A DNA stretch of 64,000 nt. Origin: G963662605 sp963667005. GTDB lineage: Bacteria > Bacteroidota > Ignavibacteria > Ignavibacteriales > Ignavibacteriaceae. Positions 9,140 to 18,317 of this stretch are shown one piece after another (positions within the stretch are counted from its first letter, which is position 1; each line of letters begins with the position of its first letter). Location of the stretch: the NCBI GenBank assembly GCA_963667005.1, contig OY762937.1, positions 1,116,001 through 1,180,000 of the forward strand. Direction: 5' to 3'. The notes beneath the pieces were generated by a model. That model had not been told where the DNA came from and did no database searches. It worked only from the letters and a program-made list of their open reading frames with translations. The position numbers and the translations under genes were made by a program.

Positions 9140-9994
9140 ATGGCTACTGTTTTAGAATTATTGACCCTAACAACCGATTACTTTGCGAAAAAGGAAATTG
9201 AATCCCCTCGTTTAAACGCGGAATTGCTACTTTCTCACGTTCTGGACTGTAAAAGACTGGATTTGTACTTATGGTACGACAAGCCGGTAGGGGATAAAGA
9301 GGTGAGTGCCTACCGTGAAGCCGTCCGGCAGAGAGGTTTGCGCGTACCGTTACAATATATTACCGGGACAACGGAATTTTACGGCATGAAATTTAAAGTG
9401 AATGCACATACCCTCATCCCGCGTCCCGAGACTGAACTATTAGTTGAGCATGTTCTTTCATTTGTAAAGAACATGAACGTTTTATCCATCTTGGATATCG
9501 GAACCGGATCCGGGAATATCGCAATTGCACTCGCCAAGGAATTATTAGAAACGCGGGTCACGGCAATCGATGTAAGCGATGAGGCGATTCTTATGGCAAA
9601 AGAGAATGCCGAAACTTATGCCGTTGAAAATCCGGTTACTTTTGTGCAGATGGATGTAACGGCCGGGAGTACTCAACTTCCGGGAATGTATGATGTAATT
9701 GTATCTAATCCGCCTTATGTAAGTTTTGATGAATACCAGAAATTACAGAAGGAAGTCGTTGAGTACGAACCCAAGCACGCGGTAACGGATTTCGGTGACG
9801 GACTGAAATTTTATAAAATTATTTCCAGGCTTGCCTCATCTTCGTTGAATGAAAACGGATTACTGTTTTTTGAAATGGGATATGGACAGGCTGGTGATAT
9901 TCAGGCTATAATGGCAGGCGACGGTTTTACGGAGATCGATATTTTAAAAGATTATCAGGGGATTGAGCGTGTGATAAAAGGAAGGAAAGCATAA
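9140..9994 (+). CDS. prmC: Peptide chain release factor N5-glutamine methyltransferase
   Basis: PrmC (HemK) methylates the glutamine of the GGQ motif in release factors RF1 and RF2, using S-adenosylmethionine. An N-terminal helical domain (about 1-85) binds the release factor. The Rossmann methyltransferase has motif I LDIGTGSGNIAIAL and the diagnostic catalytic motif SNPPYVS. Its 284 residues are standard. It is first of a + strand set (prmC, dtd, a metalloenzyme, comEC); dtd starts one base after its stop codon. Confidence 0.95.
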   Translation: MATVLELLTLTTDYFAKKEIESPRLNAELLLSHVLDCKRLDLYLWYDKPVGDKEVSAYREAVRQRGLRVPLQYITGTTEFYGMKFKVNAHTLIPRPETELLVEHVLSFVKNMNVLSILDIGTGSGNIAIALAKELLETRVTAIDVSDEAILMAKENAETYAVENPVTFVQMDVTAGSTQLPGMYDVIVSNPPYVSFDEYQKLQKEVVEYEPKHAVTDFGDGLKFYKIISRLASSSLNENGLLFFEMGYGQAGDIQAIMAGDGFTEIDILKDYQGIERVIKGRKA

Positions 9995-9995
9995 T

Positions 9996-10451
9996 ATGCG
10001 TGTCGTTGTACAGCGGGTCAGCGAAGGCGGCGTACATATAGAAAAAGAAAATTACTCTGCTGAAATCGGCAAGGGGTATGTTATTCTTCTCGGGGTAAAA
10101 CTTGGAGATACGGAAGCCGATGCGGATTTTCTTGCTGCGAAATGTGCAAACCTGCGCGTGTTTGAAGATGAAAACGAAAAGATGAATCTTTCTATTAAAA
10201 ATATCAACGGCGAAGCACTCATTATTTCTCAATTCACATTATACGGAGATGCACAGCGGGGCAACCGCCCCAGTTTCAGTGATGCCGCGCGTCCCGATAC
10301 CGCCATTCCTTTGTACGAATATTTTATAAAGAAGATGCAGGAACATCTTGGCGCAGAAAAAATTAAAACGGGTCAATTCGGCGCAATGATGTCGGTGAAA
10401 ATTATCAATGACGGTCCTGTTACTATTATTATAGAAAGCTCCGGTAAATAG
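9996..10451 (+). CDS. dtd: D-aminoacyl-tRNA deacylase
   Basis: Dtd removes D-amino acids (and glycine mischarged on tRNA-Ala) from tRNA as a translation quality-control step. The 151-residue protein starts MRVVVQRVSEGGV, contains the SQFTLYGD motif and ends with the Gly-cisPro signature in NDGPVTIIIES, both active-site hallmarks of the DTD fold. It is placed between prmC (1-bp gap) and the next gene (1-bp gap), a compact arrangement that suggests one mRNA. Confidence 0.95.
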   Translation: MRVVVQRVSEGGVHIEKENYSAEIGKGYVILLGVKLGDTEADADFLAAKCANLRVFEDENEKMNLSIKNINGEALIISQFTLYGDAQRGNRPSFSDAARPDTAIPLYEYFIKKMQEHLGAEKIKTGQFGAMMSVKIINDGPVTIIIESSGK

Positions 10452-10452
10452 C

Positions 10453-11364
10453 GTGGGAAAAACACAAAAGGCTTTGCTGGTTTTTCTGGACGGCGTAGGG
10501 ATTGGCGAAAAGGATCCCGATAAAAATCCGTTTTTCCGTTTAGGTTTTAAAACATTTACTGAGTTATTCGGGGCTATACCATCGCTCCACAATCAGCACC
10601 TGCATGGAAAAGAAATGGAATTGTTCCCGGTTGATGCAACAATGGGAATTGAAGGGCTGCCGCAGAGCGGCACAGGACAGGCCTCCATATTTTGCGGAAT
10701 AAATGCACCGAAAATAATCGGCAGGCATTTCGGGCCCTATCCGTACTCAACGCTTGTCCCAATAATAAAAGAGAAAAACTTTTTTCAGTATTACAAAGAG
10801 AAAAAGCAGAGTGCGTTTTTTGCTAATGCGTATCCCGCATTATTCTTCGAGTATTTCCATAAGAATAAGCACAGACTGAGTGTTTCGACATTGAGCTATA
10901 CTTCTGCGGGGCATACTTTGAACACCGCGACTGATGTCCGGCGCTGCAGGGCGTTGACTGCTGAAATTACCAACGCGCGGTGGAATGCAAAATTGCATTA
11001 TAACATTCCCGTCATCACCCCGGAAGGCGCGGCAAAACGGCTTCTGCGCATTGCTTCGCAAAACTCGTTCACGCTATATGAGTTTTTCCTCACGGATTAT
11101 CTGGGGCACGGACGCATTGCTTTGGAGTTTGAAGAAATTTATCACAACCTCGATAGATTTCTCTATACAATATTTACAGAGCATGGTAAAGATATTACCG
11201 TCTTCCTTGTTTCCGATCACGGAAATCTGGAAGATGTTTCGGTAAAAGCGCATACGACGAATCCCGCTTTGGGAATTATCTCGGGGAAGAACGCGGCGGC
11301 CTTGGCAAGAAAATTACAATCACTTAAGGACGTAAAGAAGGTAATAACTTCTGTGACAAGCTGA
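10453..11364 (+). CDS. Alkaline phosphatase superfamily metalloenzyme (phosphoglycerate/phosphopentomutase-like)
   Basis: A 303-residue protein starting at GTG 10453. The opening ALLVFLDGVGIGE carries the metal-binding Asp of the alkaline phosphatase/BPG-independent phosphoglycerate mutase superfamily. GLPQSGTGQASIFCG matches the place of the nucleophile Ser/Thr, and LVSDHGNLEDVSVKAHT supplies the C-terminal DHG metal site. It is much shorter than true GpmI (about 510 residues) and lacks its inserted transferase domain, so the substrate is unknown. Its stop overlaps comEC as TGATG. Confidence 0.72.
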   Translation: MGKTQKALLVFLDGVGIGEKDPDKNPFFRLGFKTFTELFGAIPSLHNQHLHGKEMELFPVDATMGIEGLPQSGTGQASIFCGINAPKIIGRHFGPYPYSTLVPIIKEKNFFQYYKEKKQSAFFANAYPALFFEYFHKNKHRLSVSTLSYTSAGHTLNTATDVRRCRALTAEITNARWNAKLHYNIPVITPEGAAKRLLRIASQNSFTLYEFFLTDYLGHGRIALEFEEIYHNLDRFLYTIFTEHGKDITVFLVSDHGNLEDVSVKAHTTNPALGIISGKNAAALARKLQSLKDVKKVITSVTS

Positions 11365-13751
11365 TGGCAACACCAATGGGGAAATTTGCCGTATATTTTA
11401 CGGCGGGAATCGTTCTTCAACGATTCCTCAACATACCGATATTACCACTGCTAATAATCGTTTCGTTATGCGGAACCACATTGCTACTGCTTGCGCGGCA
11501 TAAAGAGCAGAATGCCGTAATCGTATTTATCATCACTATTTTTCTTGTTACCGCCTCTGGTATGCTCGTGTATGAATATCGCAATCCTGAAGTGCGGCAT
11601 TATCCGCTCCCAGTAAGAGATTTGAAGGATGTAGCCGTTTTTGGAACGATTGACAAAATGGATTTGCTGCATGATGGATATATGACAATATATATTGATT
11701 GCGACAGCATACAACACGGTGCTTTTACATCCCGTGAGAAGTGTGATCTAAAATGTTTTGTGCGTGACGACATTCCAACCGCTCTGCGTAAAACATATGA
11801 TCTGCTCCGTCCGGGAAATAAAATTGCGTTGAACGGAAATTACACACGCGGCAGAGAGCGGCGGAATCCAGGTGAGTTTGATTACGCCGAAATGTTAAGA
11901 GAGCAGGGCATAGCGGGAGTGCTTCATGTGAAGAATACTGCGCGTGTATATATAATAGATACGAGAAAAGATATCTTTGCGTCTCTCATTTTTGTCATGC
12001 GGAAAAATATTGCCGATCGCATAGACACATTGTTTAATGCAGAAAATGCAGGACTGGCGAAAGGACTGCTGCTTGGCGATAAGTCGGAAATATCTGATGA
12101 GATGCAGGCGAGTTTTATCAATTCGGGGGTCGCGCATGTATTGGCGGTATCGGGACTCAACGTGTTCTACGTTTCTTTTATTATTTTTCTGCTATTGGGA
12201 CGCTGGTCGCTTATCACACGTTATATCGGTTCCGGTATCGGTATATTGTTCTTCTGGATGCTGGCGGGTAACTCGCCTCCGGTTCTCCGGGCAGTGTTGA
12301 TGGCCTATGTTGTTGCGTTGAATATATTGCTTAACCGGGATTCTTCCCCGTTAAATACGCTATTTGTCAGCGCGGGTATTATTCTGTTCTTCGCACCGCA
12401 GGATGTTTTTACGCCGAGTTTCCAACTAACATTTATCGGTGTACTTTCGCTGCTGGTAATCTATCCCGTTATAAAAGCAATGGTGGAGGAGTATCTGCCT
12501 GAAGTATCGTGGCTTAGAATAATTGTCCTACTCGTTGCGATGACGTTTGCCGCACAGCTGGGCACAATTCCGGTAACGAATTACTATTTTGGAAAAATGT
12601 CGGTTACGGGACTTTTGGCAAACTGTTTTGTCGTGCCGTTTATTAATCTCATTATGGGCGCGCAGATCATGGCGCTTATCTTCTCCACGCTCTCTATGTA
12701 TGTTGGGTTGCTCATTGGCAGTGGCTGCAACCTTATGACATATATCGTTTATTGGTTTGTAAAATTTTTCGGAGCGGAGTCCTATTCATACGTTGCGGTT
12801 GCGCGGTTCGACAAAATAGGAATTATTATATACTATGCACTTATTGCTGTGTTTCTCTACTACCTGCCGCGATTCAAAACACTCAAAAGTAAATTACTGT
12901 TAGTATCCGTAGTTGTCATTACACTTCTTGTTGTGCAGGAAACAGCACGGAGTAGGTTTTTACATGACGGAACATTGCAAGTCATGGCGGTTGATGTGGG
13001 ACAGGGTGACGCCTCGCTGATTATCTTTCCGGATAACCGGACAATGCTAATTGATGCCGGGTACGCGAATCCCGCTTACGATAACGGTGAACGGGTGCTG
13101 CTGCCGCTGCTCAATTATCTCGGCATTAAGAAAATAGATTACGGCGTTATTTCGCATTTCGATGCTGATCATTATAAGGGTTTTGCTTATTTGATGAAGT
13201 CAGGGCGAATATCAAATATTTGTCTTTCGCCGTGTTCGGGTGAGTTACAGGATGTAGCGAGATTTATGGAATACGCAAAGCTATCGAACGTGAATGTTGT
13301 TATGCCGGAAGATACTACGTGGCTTATGAGTGATTGTGTGCTGCATTTCTTTTCCGGCAGAAAAATGCCGCTGCTTGAATATCAGACGCAGAATGATAAA
13401 TCTCTATGTGTTATGCTGAAATACGGGAATAAGAAATTTTTCTTTACCGGCGATGCACAAAAAGAACGGGAAGAATATTTGATAAGGCAATTCGGCAGCG
13501 CACTTGACTGTGATGTTCTGAAAGTCACCCATCACGGCAGCAGATATGGAACAACCGAAGCCTTTATCAAAACACTCTCGCCGCAAATAGCAACTATAAG
13601 TGTGGGCATAAACAATATCTATCACCATCCGAATAAGGATGTCATCGAGCGTCTAAAAAATAACGGCACTGCCGTATATCGCACCGACCAGAGCGGCGCT
13701 ATAATATTAGAATGTGATGGTGGTACTGTGCGGCATATTGCGTGGAAATAG
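11364..13751 (+). CDS. comEC: ComEC/Rec2 DNA uptake channel
   Basis: Inner-membrane channel that brings single-stranded DNA into the cytoplasm during natural transformation. N-terminal hydrophobic segments and an extracytoplasmic OB-like domain (DUF4131 region, about 25-190) precede the Competence membrane domain, which starts near residue 232 (LLLGDKSEISDEMQ, then GVAHVLAVSGLN). A metallo-beta-lactamase domain lies at about 540-795 with AVDVGQGDAS, HFDADHYKG (near 597) and THHGSRYGT. All three parts are present and the metal ligands are intact, so the protein should be functional. No other competence genes are in the window. Confidence 0.93.
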   Translation: MATPMGKFAVYFTAGIVLQRFLNIPILPLLIIVSLCGTTLLLLARHKEQNAVIVFIITIFLVTASGMLVYEYRNPEVRHYPLPVRDLKDVAVFGTIDKMDLLHDGYMTIYIDCDSIQHGAFTSREKCDLKCFVRDDIPTALRKTYDLLRPGNKIALNGNYTRGRERRNPGEFDYAEMLREQGIAGVLHVKNTARVYIIDTRKDIFASLIFVMRKNIADRIDTLFNAENAGLAKGLLLGDKSEISDEMQASFINSGVAHVLAVSGLNVFYVSFIIFLLLGRWSLITRYIGSGIGILFFWMLAGNSPPVLRAVLMAYVVALNILLNRDSSPLNTLFVSAGIILFFAPQDVFTPSFQLTFIGVLSLLVIYPVIKAMVEEYLPEVSWLRIIVLLVAMTFAAQLGTIPVTNYYFGKMSVTGLLANCFVVPFINLIMGAQIMALIFSTLSMYVGLLIGSGCNLMTYIVYWFVKFFGAESYSYVAVARFDKIGIIIYYALIAVFLYYLPRFKTLKSKLLLVSVVVITLLVVQETARSRFLHDGTLQVMAVDVGQGDASLIIFPDNRTMLIDAGYANPAYDNGERVLLPLLNYLGIKKIDYGVISHFDADHYKGFAYLMKSGRISNICLSPCSGELQDVARFMEYAKLSNVNVVMPEDTTWLMSDCVLHFFSGRKMPLLEYQTQNDKSLCVMLKYGNKKFFFTGDAQKEREEYLIRQFGSALDCDVLKVTHHGSRYGTTEAFIKTLSPQIATISVGINNIYHHPNKDVIERLKNNGTAVYRTDQSGAIILECDGGTVRHIAWK

Positions 13752-13760
13752 CGAAATATT

Positions 13761-13898
13761 CACCGCAAAGAACGCCAAGTTCGCAAAGATTTTTATATAG
13801 AAACACATACAAGTATTAATTTGTTTAAGCAATTTCCATCCCATAGGTATTGCTCATAATATTCTTTGCGTGCTTTGCGGCCTTCGCGGTTAAATCTT
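13761..13898. repeat. Family A repeat pair (GCAAAGAACGC type), inverted
   Basis: Left arm 13761-13790 (ACCGCAAAGAACGCCAAG...) and right arm 13861-13898 (TTCTTTGCGTGCTTTGCGG...) are imperfect inverted copies around about 70 bp. The same motif recurs at 15641-15676, 24983-25086, 30492-30675, 50563-50590 and 52240-52270. The 13752-14204 gap holds only this, a family F repeat and a family C repeat; no gene is seen. Confidence 0.75.
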
Positions 13899-13920
13899 AT
13901 TTGTGATACGTGCGCATAAA

Positions 13921-14000
13921 GAACTTTCTCCGTTAGGAGAACAATCCTTGTAGAATATTTGCCGCTTGAAAATCTCATTTCCCGTCAGGGAATATATTGG
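13921..14000. repeat. Family F repeat (CTTTGTAGAA type)
   Basis: Contains TCTCCGTTAGGAGA, then CAATCCTTGTAGAATATT and TTTCCCGTCAGGGAATATAT. The same order of a CCGTnAGG hairpin, a CTTTGTAGAAT-like line and a second CCGTnAGG hairpin is at 54901-54971. This type of intergenic repeat is common in Bacteroidota genomes (from memory). Confidence 0.55.
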
Positions 14001-14035
14001 TTTGGTATTGATACGAGCTGGTTAGGTGGTAAATT

Positions 14036-14110
14036 GGACTAAAGTCCGATTGTTTTGGGGTTCGCTGTCACGGCGTTCCCACGGGGATGTTCCATAAAAC
14101 GCCGTGTTAA
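14036..14110. repeat. Family C repeat: GGACTAAAGTCC plus a hairpin
   Basis: Palindrome GGACTAAAGTCC (14036-14047) is followed by a larger hairpin with arms CACGGCGTT (14069-14077) and AACGCCGTG (14098-14106), then TTAATG. The same 12-mer precedes hairpins at 15391 and 15579, and a TTTAGT variant is at 54740. Confidence 0.65.
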
Positions 14111-14204
14111 TGACAAATGAACATAAAACCCAAAGAAGATTATCCTTTGAAGAGATAAATCAAAAAATCTAATATGGCGTAGTTGTATAAAACGCTAAAT
14201 CGTT

Positions 14205-15236
14205 TTATTTCCAGAAAAATGAATAATCCGTGGTTCGTATTTTATCATCGAACGGGTAATAATTGATTGTTTTTGATTTTAAATTACAACAAAACAATTG
14301 AAGACCGAATTCCGGTGGTTGCTTGCGGATATATCCATATACCAATTCTTCATTTGGCATAAATTTTGGAAGCATCATCTCTTTAGTTATATCGTCAAAT
14401 CGGAAAAGCAGTGTGGTCTTTTTCGTGCGAACATTGAATTTGTAGATTTCGCGATTTAAATCCTTATATGTTGTGTCGAATGGATAATATGCAAGATAAA
14501 ACTCATCTTTTTTTTGGTTATACCCAATCACTTTCGCATATCTCCATGTGTAATCAATAAAAGACAATATATTTGTCGTGTCTCCCAATCGAGTAACATA
14601 TGCTTTTTCCCTATGGGGAACATCAAACGGGACACTATAATTAACATAGAAGTATTTAGCATCTGAGGTTATCCCGACTTCATCACCAAGATCATAATCT
14701 GCTGGTTTAGCATTAAAATTTTGGAACTTCGCACTTTTCATACTATACGTCAAAATTCCGGTAACTGTACAAATCACCAGGGCTGTGTCATTTGGCATTG
14801 TTGCCATGCACGTAGGCGGGGGAAGGCCTTCCGATGAATCGGAAATCGGAAGCTGCCGAATACTTTTATCAAGTAAAGACAGATAATAAATTCCACTGGG
14901 CCAACTAAGGCCGGCGATTTTACGAGAAAAAGTACTTCCCGTTCTCTTAGAAAAGAAATATATACCCTTTCTATCAGAGCTTAAAATCGGATTACCATCA
15001 TAATAGGTGTCGGAATTCAAATAGAATTTCTTCCTGGAATTTAGGTTCTGGATGACAATATCTCCAAAGTTGCCGGCGGAGGGGCCGTCGGTAGAATCCG
15101 CCTCAATAAATATAGCCGCATTAAAATCAAGAGCTTTCTTGAAATTATAAAATGTGCGTTCGTATTTGTTTTGACAAGATAAGGAAGTAATGAAAACAAA
15201 GAGAAGAAATGTAACTGTTAAATATTTATATTTCAT
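14205..15236 (-). CDS. Predicted lipoprotein with beta-propeller-like repeats
   Basis: A 343-residue protein of unknown function. It starts with a signal peptide ending in a lipobox-like LSC (TFLLFVFITSLSCQN), so it is probably lipid-anchored on the periplasmic or outer membrane. The rest is rich in aromatic residues with PD40/TolB-like segments such as GNPILSSDRKGIYFFSKR and KFMPNEELVYGYIRK, suggesting a beta-propeller that reads or displays values. It stands alone between repeat clusters, with no operon partner. Composition is more AT-rich than the flanking housekeeping genes by eye. Confidence 0.6.
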   Translation of the reverse strand: MKYKYLTVTFLLFVFITSLSCQNKYERTFYNFKKALDFNAAIFIEADSTDGPSAGNFGDIVIQNLNSRKKFYLNSDTYYDGNPILSSDRKGIYFFSKRTGSTFSRKIAGLSWPSGIYYLSLLDKSIRQLPISDSSEGLPPPTCMATMPNDTALVICTVTGILTYSMKSAKFQNFNAKPADYDLGDEVGITSDAKYFYVNYSVPFDVPHREKAYVTRLGDTTNILSFIDYTWRYAKVIGYNQKKDEFYLAYYPFDTTYKDLNREIYKFNVRTKKTTLLFRFDDITKEMMLPKFMPNEELVYGYIRKQPPEFGLQLFCCNLKSKTINYYPFDDKIRTTDYSFFWK

Positions 15237-15390
15237 ATTACCTCAAAACAATCACAGCTCATTAAGAATTCTAAAATCACAGGTGAATTTTATTTAAATA
15301 TAGGAGGATGTAGTCTAATAAGCTAAGAGTTTTTAATTCCAATAGCAAAATAAAATGGATCACTATTGTGAAGAAAATGGTGAAAAAATT

Positions 15391-15676
15391 GGACTAAAGT
15401 CCATTTTTATTAGTTATCCCTTCCCCCGCTCTGAAGAGTGGGGTTAATGAAATACGGTTGTCGAGTAGTCCCGCAATGATCGAGACATTGCGTCTTTGGG
15501 TTTTTGCGGTACGTTCTTTTTCTTGATTATATAGTATGCTCTCGTTAGTGCATTGACGAAGCATGAGTTTGATGGATTGGACTAAAGTCCATATTGGCTG
15601 GAGCATCCTTCCCACGCCCTGAAGGGCGTGGTTATTGAAAGACATTGCGTGCTTTGCGGACTTTGCGGTTAAATCT
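15391..15676. repeat. Repeat cluster: two family C units and a family A motif
   Basis: Two copies of GGACTAAAGTCC (15391-15402 and 15579-15590) are each followed by a 20-nt hairpin, CCCCGCTCTGAAGAGTGGGG (15424-15443) and CCACGCCCTGAAGGGCGTGG (15612-15631). Family A motif GTGCTTTGCGGACTTTGCGG follows within 15641-15676, with a weaker A-like stretch near 15483-15512. The 15237-15767 gap holds nothing else that I can support; short ORFs here are translated repeat. Confidence 0.75.
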
Positions 15677-15767
15677 TCTCTGAAATTCTTTGGTTTTCGG
15701 ATTCCGTAGTTTTAACTATATTTCCCTGTCTTAACTTTATTTCTCTGATATATAAAGTACATTAACT

Positions 15768-17099
15768 ATGGAAAAACCCCGTCTCAGTTTCTGGCAGATA
15801 TTAAACATGAGTTTCGGATTCCTCGGAATCCAGTTTGGTTTTGCTCTTCAGAACGCTAACGTCAGCCGCATTTTTGAAACACTTGGTGCAAAGATTGATG
15901 ATATTCCGATCTTGTGGATTGCCGCTCCGGTAACCGGATTACTTGTTCAGCCGGTCATTGGGTACATGAGCGACAGAACATGGAACCGTCTCGGCCGTCG
16001 CCGTCCCTATTTCTTAGCGGGAGCGATACTTGCATCCTGCGCGTTGATTGTAATGCCGAACTCTCCTGCATTGTGGGTCGCAGCAGGAATGTTGTGGGTG
16101 CTTGACGCAACCATCAATATTTCAATGGAGCCATTCCGCGCGTTGGTGGCCGATCTTCTGCCATCTGAACAGCGCACTATGGGTTTTGCCGTGCAGAGTT
16201 TCTTTATAGGTACCGGTGCAGTTGTTGCATCTGCTCTGCCGTATATGATGACAAATTGGTTTAATATTCCGAACACCGCGCCCGAAGGACACATACCGCC
16301 GTCGGTCATGTTTTCATTTTACATCGGCGCAATTGCTTTTATCGGCGCTGTATCATGGACGGTGTTTTCTACAAAAGAATATCCGCCTGTGGATATGGAG
16401 GCATTTAACAAAGAAAAAGCTTCAAGCGAAAATGTTTTTGCCGCAGTGGCAAAGGGATTCAAGGAAATTTTTATATCGTTCGTTAAGATTCCTGCTACCA
16501 TGCTGCAACTTGCGGTGGTTCAGTTTTTTTCATGGTTCGCGTTGTTTGCAATGTGGATTTACACGACGGGCGCTGTTACGCGCCACATTTACGGAGCAAC
16601 GGATACAACTTCGGCATTATATAATAAAGGTGCTGACTGGGTCGGCGTTCTCTTTGCCGTGTATAACGGATTCGCCGCTGTTACTGCATTCCTTTTACCG
16701 GTACTTGCACGGTATACAACACGTAAGACCGTGCACATGATCAGTCTTTTTGCGGGCGGTATCGGACTCCTTTCTTTCTTTGTAATCAAAGATCCGAATT
16801 TATTGATAGTATCTGAATTAGGTATCGGGCTTGCATGGGCTTCAATACTTTCCATGCCGTATGCGATTCTTGCAGGTTCACTGCCTCCGGAAAAGATGGG
16901 CATCTACATGGGTATCTTCAATTTCTTTATTGTTATTCCGCAGATACTCGCGGCTGCAATATTAGGCTTTATGATTCACCATTTGTTCGGCAGCGATCCG
17001 ATATGGGCAATGGTTATCGGCGGATTGTCAATGATTCTTGCCGGTATTCTTGTACAGTTTGTCCGCGACGTTGACGATGTGCATAATAAGGCGAAATAG
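15768..17099 (+). CDS. MFS sugar transporter, SLC45-like
   Basis: A 443-residue major facilitator with about 12 hydrophobic segments. The cytoplasmic loop 2-3 motif is GYMSDRTWNRLGRRRPYF (about 65-82), typical of SLC45/GPH-like sugar:cation symporters. The central loop contains KEYPPVDMEAFNKEKAS (about 205-220). It ends 50 bp before galT in the same direction, which makes galactose or a galactoside a reasonable substrate guess; maltose or sucrose transporters have the same architecture. No transcription factor lies nearby. Confidence 0.82.
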   Translation: MEKPRLSFWQILNMSFGFLGIQFGFALQNANVSRIFETLGAKIDDIPILWIAAPVTGLLVQPVIGYMSDRTWNRLGRRRPYFLAGAILASCALIVMPNSPALWVAAGMLWVLDATINISMEPFRALVADLLPSEQRTMGFAVQSFFIGTGAVVASALPYMMTNWFNIPNTAPEGHIPPSVMFSFYIGAIAFIGAVSWTVFSTKEYPPVDMEAFNKEKASSENVFAAVAKGFKEIFISFVKIPATMLQLAVVQFFSWFALFAMWIYTTGAVTRHIYGATDTTSALYNKGADWVGVLFAVYNGFAAVTAFLLPVLARYTTRKTVHMISLFAGGIGLLSFFVIKDPNLLIVSELGIGLAWASILSMPYAILAGSLPPEKMGIYMGIFNFFIVIPQILAAAILGFMIHHLFGSDPIWAMVIGGLSMILAGILVQFVRDVDDVHNKAK

Positions 17100-17149
17100 G
17101 TAAGGTTGTTCTCTACTATATATTGATGAATTAATTTCGGGAGGTTTAC

Positions 17150-18145
17150 ATGCCGGAATTGCGTCAAAACATTGTAACCCGTGACTGGGTTGTTATTGCA
17201 AGAGAGCGGGCTTTACGCCCGGATCAATTTGCGGGTCCGAAACAACAGGAACCGCAAAAGAATGACTATGTAAAGGACTGTCCTTTTTGTCCCGGTAACG
17301 AGGCGATGGCCGAGGAAGAGGTTTTCCGTTTGGAAGAAAACAACAAATGGAGGCTCCGGCTTGTCCCGAACAAATACCCCGCTGTTGTTCCAACCGGAAA
17401 TATCGAAAGAAACATGGACGGCATTTACCGTTCAATGGATGCATTCGGCTTTCATGATGTGCTGATTGAGCATCGTAAGCACAGTTATACACTTATTGAT
17501 ATGACGCATGGAGAGATGAATCACATTCTCGATGCCTACCGCCAGCGTTACCGCATGCTGAAAAAAGATAAACGCATAGAATCAATTATCATTTTCCGGA
17601 ATCACGGCAAGTCGGCCGGTACGTCACTTGTGCATCCGCATTCGCAGATTGTCGGAATGCCGGTGGTGCCGCATCAGCTGCGTACACGCACAGACATCGC
17701 GCGAAGTTTTTTCGACGATAACGGCCAGTGTGTTTTTTGCAGAACGCTTGAGGAAGAAATGAGCGCGGGCGAGCGAATCGTTGTTGATACAAAACATTTC
17801 GCAGCGTTTATCCCCTACGCCGCACTTTCACCTTTTCATTTATGGATATTTCCGAAACGTCATATGGCGTCATTCGGTGAGACAAACAGGGAAGAACTTG
17901 AAGACCTTGCACTGAACCTGCAAACCGTTTTGAAAAAGATACATAAAGGATTGAATAATCCAGATTTTAATTATACCATCCGTTCAATACCCGTGCACGA
18001 ATACAACTCCGAATATTTTCACTGGTATCTATCAATCATTCCAAGGCTCTCAACTGCAGCTGGATTCGAACTTGGCAGCGGCATGTTTATCAATACATCA
18101 ATCCCCGAAGACAGCGCAAAGTTTTTGAGGGAGGTTGAATTGTAG
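17150..18145 (+). CDS. galT: Galactose-1-phosphate uridylyltransferase
   Basis: GalT of the Leloir pathway transfers UMP from UDP-glucose to galactose-1-phosphate. The HIT-fold active site is clear: SAGTSLVHPHSQIVGMP contains the catalytic HPH. Zinc-type cysteines are in KDCPFCPG and CVFCRTLEE, and the second half-site reads YFHWYLSIIPRLSTAAGFEL. The ribosome binding site GGGAGG lies 7 bases before ATG 17150. Its final codons are altered: the ORF ends EVEL, with the last codon and stop (TTGTAG) coming from the start of a family E repeat, whereas the downstream partial copy ends EVE-stop. galK is not in the window. Confidence 0.95.
   Translation: MPELRQNIVTRDWVVIARERALRPDQFAGPKQQEPQKNDYVKDCPFCPGNEAMAEEEVFRLEENNKWRLRLVPNKYPAVVPTGNIERNMDGIYRSMDAFGFHDVLIEHRKHSYTLIDMTHGEMNHILDAYRQRYRMLKKDKRIESIIIFRNHGKSAGTSLVHPHSQIVGMPVVPHQLRTRTDIARSFFDDNGQCVFCRTLEEEMSAGERIVVDTKHFAAFIPYAALSPFHLWIFPKRHMASFGETNREELEDLALNLQTVLKKIHKGLNNPDFNYTIRSIPVHEYNSEYFHWYLSIIPRLSTAAGFELGSGMFINTSIPEDSAKFLREVEL
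18089..18140 (+). repeat. Left copy of a 52-bp direct repeat at the galT 3' end
   Basis: Identical over 52 bp to 19857-19908, beginning ATCAATACATCAATCCCCGA and ending GGGAGGTTGAAT. The two copies bracket the DUF4062 gene, so they resemble attachment-site cores or crossover regions. Upstream of the 52 bp the two galT sequences diverge. Confidence 0.8.
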
Positions 18146-18165
18146 GATGAGACTCAGTCTCGTCC
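18141..18165. repeat. Family E repeat at galT stop
   Basis: TGTAGGATGAGACTCAGTCT followed by CGTCC folds as a hairpin (GACGAGACTGAGTCT-like arms) and begins at the exact base where homology with the second galT 3' end stops. It supplies the present galT stop codon. Related copies are at 50595-50619 and, as two arms, at 59139-59212. Confidence 0.6.
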
Positions 18166-18317
18166 ATCGGAATATATGCCATCACTTAGTGAGCAAACTC
18201 CAGCTGTAGTGAGGTGCCGGTAACGGTTTATTTAATATTCCAGTCGGCAACCACTGAATAAGTGTTGGATGTATTGAGCCATAAGTTGTATATTTAATGT
18301 AAAATTTGAGGGATTCC

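Noticed and set aside
10453..11364. Assignment as phosphoglycerate mutase GpmI
   Set aside because: Too short and without the inserted domain; only the superfamily metal sites are visible.
13793..13978. 61-residue - strand ORF
   Set aside because: Lies across family A and F repeats; no start signal.
15394..15645. 83-residue - strand ORF
   Set aside because: Composed of family C and A repeats; no coding pattern.
13761..15676. CRISPR array
   Set aside because: The repeats are palindromes or inverted pairs at irregular distances, with no uniform spacers and no cas genes.
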